Assembly: GCF_024868665.1 (NCBI RefSeq)
Contig: NC_079891.1
Coordinates: forward strand, 31,905,592 to 31,969,591
Direction of reading: 5' to 3'
Source of the DNA: Triplophysa rosa
Taxonomy: Eukaryota; Chordata; Actinopteri; Cypriniformes; Nemacheilidae
Length of the DNA stretch: 64,000 nucleotides
Part shown: piece by piece, positions 49,852 through 59,200 of the stretch
How positions within the stretch are numbered: position 1 is the first letter of the stretch
How the letters are laid out: each line of letters begins with the position of its first letter
The notes under the pieces: model-generated
What the model saw: the letters and a program-made list of their open reading frames with translations, nothing else
What the model was told of the DNA's origin: nothing
Databases searched by the model: none
Made by a program: the position numbers and the translations under genes

Positions 49852-52489
49852 TTACATAAACAGCACAGATTTATACCTTCTGGGGTTTCTGTCGTCGCTG
49901 ATCTTAATGTTCTCCACAACCATCTGACTAGTTGACCCGTCTTTGCTTCCGACCCACATGTACTGTCTGTGTCTGGTTTTCAGATACATTGGTCTGCTGT
50001 CCTGAATCATTTCTGGGCGGCTTTCTTCTAGATAGAAAATCCGAAAGGTAAACATTCAGATTCAAAGAAATCAGTCCAAAAAGACTGATTCATCAAACTT
50101 AGTGAATTGCCAAGACAGACTTTTTTCATTTGTTTTTAAGTGTTCATTGTAGATTGCATCTATCAAATTATCTTAAATCCTCAAATGATGTGAACTGTAA
50201 TGGCAACTTTTTGTTGTTAGCCATGTAAAAAATGTAATTTAAAGAACTGATACTAAAGTGTTTCAATGTTGCAGCTGAACAAGAGACTACCATGAATTAT
50301 TAGATTATCTATATTTATAGTATGTATTGAATATCAGCATCTATAAAATGATTATAATCATCTGGGTGGGGGCATACAATCATATGAAGCATTTCGCAAA
50401 CAGCACAGAATTGTACCTTCGCTGGGGTTTCCATTGTGGCTGATCTTAAAATTCTGCACAACCATCTGGCAAATTGACTCGTCATTGCTTTGAATGGACA
50501 TGTACTTTCTGTATCTGGTATTCCGATAAACTGGTATCTCGTCCTGTATCATTTTTATGTCATTTTTCTCTACACACAAAATACATAAATTTTGTAAAAT
50601 TATATGAAGTGCCAAGACAGACTGTATTATTTTCGTTTGTTTTTACATGTTCATTGTAGATGAGGTGTTGATTTATTACATCTATCAAATCAATGAGTAC
50701 ATTACAGTGCCAACATCTGTATGTTGTTAGGAATACAAAACGATTGCAGTTAAACAAGAGAGACATCATTTATAGATTATCTATATTTATAGTGAATATC
50801 TGTATCTATAATGATTAGGATAATCTGGGTGAGCATAGAATCATATGAAGCGTTTGGTAAGCGGTACAGATTTATACCTTCACTGAGGTTTCCATTGTGG
50901 GTGATGTTCAAATTCTCCACAACCATCCGTTGAGTTGAGTCATCATTGTATCTGGTACTCTGATACATTGGTATGTTGTTCAGTCTCGTTATGGGACTTC
51001 TAGCCATGTCTTTTAGATAAAAAATCCAAAAAGAAAGATTTAAACAGATCGGTCTTAAACTGCTAACAGACTGTTTTGTTTTTGTTTTTACGTGTTCATC
51101 TATACTTTTTGTTGTTAAACATGTCCAATAATGTGACTTAAAGACATCTCATGTATTTATAGTATATGCCTATTGGTTTAATATTCTATTTGCAAACCAC
51201 ACTGTAAAATTACCTTTGAAGGAAATTCTAAAATGTGACCGCGGCTGTGAACAGATGATTACTTTGCCTTTATTGCATTCACACAGGGACATGTCGGATT
51301 TAGCTGCTGATTGCAAAGTCCTCCATTGTCCTGTTTTCTCACCCCATCGAAACCAAAACTTCATGTCAGATGTTAACGTTTCCTAAAAAAACATGTAAAC
51401 ATGACAGATCAAATCGATTGCACACGGTAAAAAAACAGTTGAATCAAAGCAGACTATAAGATGATTTTTTTGGACCAACTACATCAGCTTGGCCAGCAAA
51501 CTTTACATATTAGGACCATGTGCTTAGTTTTAGCAAGATTAACAGATATTAAAAAGCATACCGAACTTTTACAGCAATTCAAATCTCAATATTTATAGTC
51601 CATTCAGATATTATTGTTGTATAATTTGAAAGCCATGACACAATTTGCCCCAAATACACATTTTAATGATACATGAACATATTACCTCAAATCCAATCTT
51701 ATCGCCAGTAACAACAGGGAAATATTTCTTATTGTTCAGCTCAAAGCAGAAAGCCATGCATTTGACTTTATCGACGTCCATATTCTCAATCACAGTTACA
51801 GTGACTAAAAGGAAAATAATTGGTGTTATTGTTGATAATAAGCATTTCATTGGGAAACACTAATAACGTTCAATAATAACATTACACACACTCTAGAAAG
51901 TGTATTATTTATATATTTTTTTCAGAAGAATGAGTACTCAAAGAGCTGAAATAGTTTTTTTGTGTTGAGGTTTTTACTATAGTAAAATGTAGTATTCTAT
52001 TGTTTATCATAGTAATTACTACACATTGTTAATGTAGGCTATAATTTTACTGTTAATAGTATTCTGCAGTATAAACTATAACAATTTGATAAATGCTGCA
52101 GTACATTTACTATGTTAAAGTTTCAGACACTATAGTATCTAGGAATTAACCTACATTGTACTATAGTTAATACCAAAGTTCACTAGGCTACAGTAATTTT
52201 TTATCATGTGGGTGGAAAATGAAATTATTTAAATTGCAACGGCTAAAAATATATTTAAATGACATAAAACGTATATAGGCCTAGACGTTCTTGTTTTCTA
52301 CAAATCTGGATGCACATATAAAGCATGAAAAGTGTTGGTCTATACCTTTACGGGAGTTTGTACTGTGGTTGACCTGAACGCTCCTCGCGACCATCTGAGG
52401 AGTCGACCCTGACCCTCTGCTCTCAACGAACACGTACTTTTCATTCTTGGTCATCAGATACGCGGGTTTCATTTCTAGAGGTCTTCCTT
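49852..52489 (-). CDS. interleukin-1-family-like gene with a four-fold repeated exon (5' end not found)
   Basis: Gene model on the minus strand: 52346-52489, 51686-51804, 51214-51382, 50878-51009, 50417-50569 and 49852-50027 (stop). All sites are GT-AG. Phases run 1-1, 1-0, 0-1, 1-1, 1-1, 1-stop, giving about 297 residues. Exons 2 and 3 give VKCMAFCFELNNKKYFPVV, then FWFRWGEKTGQWRTLQSAAK, LCECNKGKVIICSQ and SHFRISF. This resembles the last strands of an IL-1 beta-trefoil (FxFR...TG...T(F/L)xSxxxxxxL(C/S)), although the signature Pro and Thr are absent. Exons 1, 4, 5 and 6 are diverged copies of one exon (YxxTRxxKYM, QMVVxN). Position beside ckap2l mirrors CKAP2L-IL1A-IL1B in mammals. The fish-specific il1fma (nIL-1F) is one candidate. 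If exon 3 is not spliced it stops 17 codons later, giving a shorter protein. First exon and start are unknown. The exons are clearly seen; the family is inference. Confidence 0.5.
49877..50027 (-). repeat. repeated exon, copy 4 (151 bp)
   Basis: Acceptor TTCTATCTAG and donor GTATAA. It contains RPMYLKTRHRQYM and SQMVVENIKISDDRNP. It is two bases shorter at the 3' edge than copy 3, so splicing here would give phase 2. Read through, it stops at 49852, which fits a terminal exon. Confidence 0.75.
50417..50569 (-). repeat. repeated exon, copy 3 (153 bp)
   Basis: Acceptor TTTGTGTGTAG and donor GTACAA, phase 1-1, no stop. It contains IPVYRNTRYRKYMSIQS and CQMVVQNFKISHNGNP. The flanking intron sequence is homologous to that beside copies 2 and 4, so the duplication unit is exon plus intron of about 450-550 bp. 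Confidence 0.8.
50878..51009 (-). repeat. repeated exon, copy 2 (132 bp)
   Basis: Phase 1-1 with donor GTATAA. It encodes IPMYQSTRYNDDS and RMVVENLNITHNGN. Compared with copy 3 it lacks seven codons in the middle, an in-frame loss. It is the shortest copy and the most likely to be skipped or relaxed. Confidence 0.75.
52346..52489 (-). repeat. repeated exon, copy 1 (144 bp)
   Basis: Phase 1-1 with acceptor TTGTATCTAG and donor GTATAG. It encodes PAYLMTKNEKYVFVESRG and PQMVARSVQVNHSTN. It is the only copy directly followed by the trefoil-like exons and is the most diverged. Sequence upstream of its acceptor resembles that upstream of copy 4. An in-frame ATG at 52501-52503 could start translation if there is no upstream exon. 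Confidence 0.75.
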
Positions 52490-53014
52490 CTAGATACAAC
52501 ATCCAAGATAACGGACAAGATAGATTCAGAGATGTCGGTCCTTGAACTCCGTGAAGTTCAGGCACAGTACTATTGCCGAGTCAGGTCAGCAAAACCAAAC
52601 GCACACGTACACGCAAACGCAACAGACTGTAGCGTAAGGCAACACTGCATGCACCGACCGGAAAGTTTGAGTGTTATTAACAAAAACGTTTTAACACGGC
52701 CTCAGTTCCGCAATGCACTGTAAGAAAGAAATCGAATTGTTATTGCAAAGAGTCATAAGCATGCACGTATCTCAGCTGGGTTTCAGTGCGTCTTCTGCAC
52801 GCTGTTTGAAGGTCCAGTGCTGCAGCACTGCTTTTAAAATCCAGCATACGACACATGACGCTCCTTACTGGAATCAGAGCCTACCTCTTTCCCGGGAAAA
52901 AAAAAAAAAGAGGAACACTATCACATTGCGTCAGGTTGAGCAATAAACGCAACCTCGTACGATAGTGACCTGTATTCATTTGTAGCATAGCAAAGCAACT
53001 AATTCACTATAGTA
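52490..53014. other. possible 5' region of the IL-1-like gene
   Basis: It has more CpG than its surroundings. On the minus strand there is a TATA-like TTTTAAAAG at about 52830 and an acceptor-like TTTCTTTCTTACAG at about 52720-52735. Short open frames beginning with ATG exist, but none has a convincing donor, so the first exon is left unassigned. Confidence 0.35.
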
Positions 53015-53470
53015 TGTCATGATTCTGCCTCTTTTGGTCCTGTTTTTCGTCGTCTTGTGGCAGGATCATGATAGACCCACGTGTTTAGTGTGAGAGAGAC
53101 ATGGCATTGTTTGTTTTGGCATGCGCCCTCTCGTTTCCTCATTATTGATTGCTAATGATTTCATTCCCCTCACCTGTTCCCCTCTTGATCTGGTTCCCTA
53201 TTTTATGTCCTTGTGTTTTCTGTCCTGTGCCAGTTCGTTGTGCTTTATGCCATTGTTAAAGACATCGCGTCTATTTTGTACTCTGTGGAGTTTCAAGGTC
53301 AAGTGTTGTTATAGTCTAGTCTAGTCAGTGTTCCGTCAGATCTGTGTATTTGTATCCTCTGTTATCATTGTTTTACCCCCTCGTGGGTTTTTGCTTTGTG
53401 TTTATTTATTAAAGTCATTGTTTTCCACCACCTCAGTCTGCGCCTGGGTTCTCCGTCCATTATCATGACA
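53015..53470 (+). mobile_element. solo LTR with 5-bp target duplication
   Basis: TGTCATGATTCTGCC...CCATTATCATGACA, 456 bp, with inverted TGTCATGAT ends. TAGTA flanks it on both sides (53010-53014 and 53471-53475). TATTTTATG and TTATTAAAG fit promoter and poly(A) positions. Related copies are at 30800-31307 and 47664-47739. No internal genes remain, consistent with LTR-LTR recombination. Confidence 0.9.
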
Positions 53471-53614
53471 TAGTAATTATATCAGTGCTCAAGGTCATAT
53501 AGTTACCAAAACTAAAACTATTAAACATTTTTGTTATTTGAAATAAAAATATTGGCCTAAATGTTATTTGAAGAAGTTTATTGTAAGTTAGCAATACACT
53601 GAAATACCTCCTGA

Positions 53615-53890
53615 AGCTCCATAGTTAGATTATGACGCTAGCAACGTCAAGGTCATGTGTTCGATCCCAGGGATTTTTGTTTTGTTTTATTTATATAGCG
53701 CTTTTCACAGTGTTTCATTGTTTCAAAGCAGCTTTACAGGCAGAAAGACAAAAATAAACAAAAGTTAGTATTAGTATTAAAATAACAAGGATCCATCTTT
53801 TGCACGTACTCAAATACAAATTAAATTGAATTATACTATACATATGTCGCTTTGGATAAAAGCATCTGCCAAATGCATAAAGGTATACGT
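53615..53890 (+). mobile_element. tRNA-derived SINE, interrupted
   Basis: The head has a box-B-like TGTTCGATCCC (53658-53668) after CTAGCAACGTCAAGGTCATG. The tail is GTCGCTTTGGATAAAAGCAT plus CTGCCAAATGCATAAA. Between them sits about 110 bases (TTTATTTATATAGCGCTTTT, CAGCTTTACAGGCAG) that looks like an inserted repeat. It is not a functional tRNA gene. Confidence 0.65.
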
Positions 53891-55743
53891 TAAAGCTGAG
53901 GCACAAAAATTAACAACTTAAAAGAAATAAAAACTCTTATAAAAACTTAAATAGCAGTAGAAAAAATAAAAACTTATAAAAGCACATAACAAAAAAGTCA
54001 GCTGAAAATATAAAACATAAAAGCTAATTAAAAATGCATAATATAAAATTGTAATATTACATTTATAATTTATTAACAGTAGTAAATACTGTAGCATTGA
54101 TATGTATTGTTCAACATAGCAGAGGGAGACTTGGTTTGGCATCAACCACACCTAGGGCTGGGCGATCTTCCCAAAAAAGCATATGACGATCATCTCGATC
54201 CACGATCTGAATTGAAAACAGGGCTGTACATTAACTTTTTTGCACAAAGCACTGGTGCTACAGAGGTTTAAAGTTTTGTAGCACAGGCCAAACAGTTGTA
54301 CAGGTAGCACAAGTACAAAACGTCTGTTATCATCTTTAAAAAACACAAATGCAGATCATCACATAAATAGACTGGTTAACAACAAAGGACATTGATGTTA
54401 TATACAACTGGATCCATTAGGGCCATATCATTTTTAGTTTACCCATTTTTTTATTGTTCTGTGTTGTCCATTTTCTACTATACTATAGTAATATATTTGT
54501 CCACATAAAAACACCGTAGTATACTATAGTATTGACTAGGCCTACAGTAAACTGCAGTAAAATTCCTAGATAATATAGTGTTTTTGAACCTTACTATAGT
54601 TAATATTAAAGTTTACTACTGTTTACCAATTTACAACAAGGATACCATAATTTGCTTTATAAAACGGTCAGTTCTGGTCCTTGATTCTGATTGGTTGAGC
54701 AGAGTTCTAAGCCGTTATAAAATATACGACCTATACAACCTGATGGAACCCAGTCGACCTCTTCATGCAGGTCGGAGATATTTGTCACATATTTGTCAAC
54801 TACTCACTTTTTTATGGTGAAAACATGCGAGGGACCCGCGGTGTATGCAGATAGAAATAGCTCATTCTAAGGTAAGAAAATCATAACGCTTCATTATGCA
54901 AGGTCTTTATATACCTCTCAATACACAGTTATTGCATTTCTCTCCATAGACCCTCCATAAAAATGACACACTGGCCCTTTAAATGACTGAAATGTGCATA
55001 TTACAGACATGTTCTGAAGTGGTGAAATCGATTATCTTGACAAGCTCTGACATCTCACCACAATAACTTTGCTTTCAAAATATTTGACATCTGAGAACCG
55101 GAATGCTGTAAGTAGGTAAGTATGTATTGACTCACCTATTATCACGTATGGAACTGGTTCAGACAAGATTTACACTCTTGATCTGATCATGAATCAATTT
55201 ACCCAGTAAATTGTTTCGTGATAGTTGGTATGCTGGCCATTATCCTTTCAAAAATGTAAAAAGGTTGAGACATGAGTTATTTATTTAAACCTTATCAAAA
55301 CTTTTGACATCTCTGCTGATTGCTTTTGCAAACTTTGTAGGAAGATGTCAGATTCCTAAAGCAAACGCTCTGATCTTTCTGATAAATTGTTTGGTTTGGT
55401 TCACAAAACAGGACTGAATATTTAGCCCATTTTGTTTTCTTGCGTGTTCTGTAAAATAAATATAACTACTTTGATTATATGAGCAGTACTGACTTTAACT
55501 TTCTTTTTGCTGCTTAAATTAAAACTTTGGCAGTATGATACTTTAATAAGTGATTTTTTTTATATATACAGCAATATAAAACCAACACACAAAATACAGA
55601 ATTAAAATCATTTCTGTTTTATCCAGCTGTCGATCATATCAATGAAGATGAGCCAGATAAAGAGCATCTTCTAAATAGTAAACAGAGAAACGTGAACAGC
55701 CAAAGCTAAAGCTCTGGGTAAAATTTACTAAGAGATACTTACT
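53891..55743. other. intergenic between the IL-1-like gene and ckap2l
   Basis: AT-rich. A single hAT-type end CTAGGGCTGGGCGATCTTCC is at 54153, and CTATAGTA-rich repeats at about 54470-54600 resemble 51960-52190. No exons are supported. Confidence 0.45.
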
Positions 55744-56078
55744 GTAAAGGGTTCACCCAAAACTGAAAATTCTGTCATCATTTACTTATCCTCAGATTAT
55801 TCCAAACCTGCATAAATGTCTTTGTTCTGCTAAACACAAAGGACGATATTTGAAAAGATGTCAGTAACCAAACAGATCACGCCCCCCATTGACTCCCATA
55901 GTATTTTTTCCACTACTATGGCAGTCAATGGGGGGTGAGATCTGTTTGGTTACTGAAATTCTTCCCACTATCTTTCTCTTTGTTCATCAGAGCAAATTAA
56001 TTTATACAGGTTTGGAATAATCTGATGGCGAGTTAACGATGACAGAATTTTCATTTTTGGGATAACTGTCCCTTTAAA
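55744..56078. mobile_element. 'AGTTCACCC' MITE 3' of ckap2l
   Basis: The ends TGTAAAGGGTTCACCCAAAA and inverse TTTAAAGGGACAGTTATCCC match. The inner arms include opposed CCCCCATTGACTCCCATAGT and ACTATGGCAGTCAATGGGGG. Confidence 0.8.
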
Positions 56079-56212
56079 TATAGCTATAAACTTAGCTAAC
56101 AGGCATGTCACACACACACAACCAAGCACAGACACCGGAAATATTTTACAACAAACAGTAAAAGCTCATTTAGAGAGAAAATGAATTGACTCCAATAAAA
56201 TAATAAACATTA

Positions 56213-59200
56213 TTATGTTTCAATCTCTGGATAAATGAGTTGAACTTCCACCTGGTTTCTCAATGCCTCATTCTCTCGGTACACATACACGGGGGAGTAC
56301 TGAGGTTGTGAGTCACCTTTGACCTCTCCCTTGCTCTCACTCGCAAGGTCAGAGAGAGAGGTCACACAAGGGTCATGTTCCAGCAGGGCTGTGGGGTAGC
56401 GCGGAGCGGTCTTCTCAATTCGCACGGAACGGCGCACGGGGGTAAAGAAACGAATTTCGTGACCGTCTACTTGTCCCGGTTCAGCCACTTGTCCACTCCT
56501 CTTGCCCCTTAACAAATGCAGAAATAAAACAAAACAAGACAGATATGATTATATCTGGGCTGACCACACACAAAGCATTCTTTTTTGGAAATAAATCAAG
56601 CAACTCGTGTTATCCCATGTTGTCTGCATAAGAATTCCTTTTTTTCTGTTGCCGATGCTGTAATGTCATTCCAAGTCTCTCTAAAAACTCTTTATCAGAC
56701 TTGCAAACTTGGAAACGATTCGAAAGCAAACTCCTCCGTATGATTTTCGAATCACTTTTGCGGTACTTTGATGGCATCCACCTGTCGGTTCTTGCTCTGT
56801 CCCATGAATGCAGATGGTTTTCGAGAACTAATTGAAACTGTCAAAATATTTCAATGATTTTTTTATCTGGGCCAGCAATTTACTGGCCTTGCAAATTTAA
56901 ATTTACAAATTTACTGGCCTTGTTTTTTACATTTAACAAATAAGGATATGATACAATAAAACTATTAGCTGAACTCACAGAAATTTCAAATATTGTCCAA
57001 GACAACTAATCGGTAAGTATTAAAATAAAAACATCATAATATACATGTATATCAATAATACAATTGGGCTCAAAATTATTTAACCCCTAGGTAAATATGA
57101 TCAAGGAAGGCTGTGAAAATAAAACTGCATCGCTAATTCTTTGGGCCTTATCTAGAAAAATGTTAAAATCTAACCTTTCATTGGAGTATAAGAATTTTAA
57201 ATGGGGGGGATGTCATTATGAATTAAACGTTTTTTTCTCTAACACATTGCTAATAGTTAGCGATTTAATTTCACAGCCTTCCTTGATCATACGTACCTAG
57301 GGGGTTGATTGTATGTAATATATATAAATATTTGCCATCATGAATCATTGAAAGTGTCAATACCCAAAATCAATTCAAAAGAGCAACAAGGTGCATGCGA
57401 TCGAGATTACAAAAGTCAAGTTTTTGTTTGTGTTGTGTGCGAGTGCTGTACCCTGGGGTGGCAGTAATTTTATATTTGACAACAGATGAGTCTCCCCTCA
57501 TTCCGCATATAAGGGCACCAACAGGTTTTGGGGTGCACAAGACGTCACCGGGGACTTCATGTTCATCATCCGTCTCGACCTCTACTGCTTCAGACCGTTT
57601 TGGAATAGGAGACGAACCTAAATAAAGAAAAATACATTTTGTTTTTTTAAATGATTTTAATTTCTTGCTTTTAACAAATCCAGAATTAATCTTACATCTA
57701 TTGTAAAATGGCTTAACAGATCATTTAATTATAGCCAAAAATGACTGTTTACTCCATAACAGTATGAAAAACAATAGAAATACACTGAAGCCACCAACTA
57801 AAACTAAAACTGAGCCTTGAGTTTATTTAGAAAACAGTAACATAATTGCTGGTATATAACATCACCTTTGACCTTGTGACAACACTGTAATGATGCTTTA
57901 ACAATGAACGTACATGTTTATAACAGAAATGAAGACTTCACCTTGAGCTTGGTTCCTTTTAAGAATCTCAAACACCACAGACCGCAGCTCATCCACTGGC
58001 TGTTGAGAGAAACTGAACATTCAAACATCGGCTTTGACGTATGCATCAGCCTGTGCAATCTCCGGTTACAGTAAATGTTTGGAAGTTACCTGGAATAAAT
58101 ATTAGATAATGCCTAATGACCGTCCAATGATCTCTAAAACAAGAAATATCAAAAACGCTTCGGGAAAGCGATGACGGCTCGGTCATTTAACTCCTTAATT
58201 GTCCGTGTTACAGTGTTCTTAAACCAAAAATCACCTTTGGAATTGAGGGAATTGGTAACCCTTTACAACAAAGTGAATAGAGATATATATAAATACAGGT
58301 TGATGTTTCTTGATTTTGTTAATAAAACAAATCACAGTCAAAAATGCATGTGAGCGACTGACCTCTCTCACTACACGAACAGCCTCCTGAAACATGGGCA
58401 GGACCTCCAGGTTTCCTTCTCTTTCCAAGAGTTTGGCCTGGCAGATCCAGAATTTAGCAAACTTGTGGGCCATCGGCACCCGTGACAGCACATCTCTGAC
58501 CTGCTCCGCTGGGAAACCCTGTGCCACATACAAACGGCATATCTGTAATTCCAAAAATGCTTCTGAGGACCCAAAATGTCAATAACCTAAAGCAGTGTTT
58601 CTCAACCGGGGGTACGCAGACCCCTAGAACCCTTAAAAATGTTTGGAGTTATTATCTTGCATTCAGGGTTTGAAATTAACACCCACCAGAAGCAGATAAA
58701 AATCTACCGAGTCGGTTATATCAGTCAAAATAATTGCCAAATTGACTGGTTACTTGTGTTCATAAATTATGTTCACTCACTTTGCAGGGAAGGTTCATGT
58801 AAAGCAAATCATATTGAACTAGATGAGGTAAAAGTTTGTGAACAAACTTTATGTTGGCTTGAGAAAGACAGGGTTTATTAAGTTTCTTATTAGAACTTAT
58901 TAGGTTTTGGATAGATGATGGATAGATGGATGGATGGATAAATAGGTGGGTGGATGGATGGATAATGGATGGTGAAAGTGACCTATTAGTCAGATATGGT
59001 GACCCATACCCGAAATGTGACATTTGTGCATTTAGTGCAGTAGTGAACACACGCGCAGCAAGTGGTGAACACAGGTACACCCGGAGCAGTGGGCAGCTAT
59101 CACTACAGCGCCCGGGGAGCAAGGAGGGGTAAGGTGCCTTTGCTCAAGGGCACCTCAGTCGTTACCCGCCGGCCCTGGGAATCGAACCGGCAACCTTCTG

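Noticed and set aside
53615..53672. tRNA-like box B (TGTTCGATCCC)
   Set aside because: Head of an interrupted SINE; the cloverleaf is not intact.
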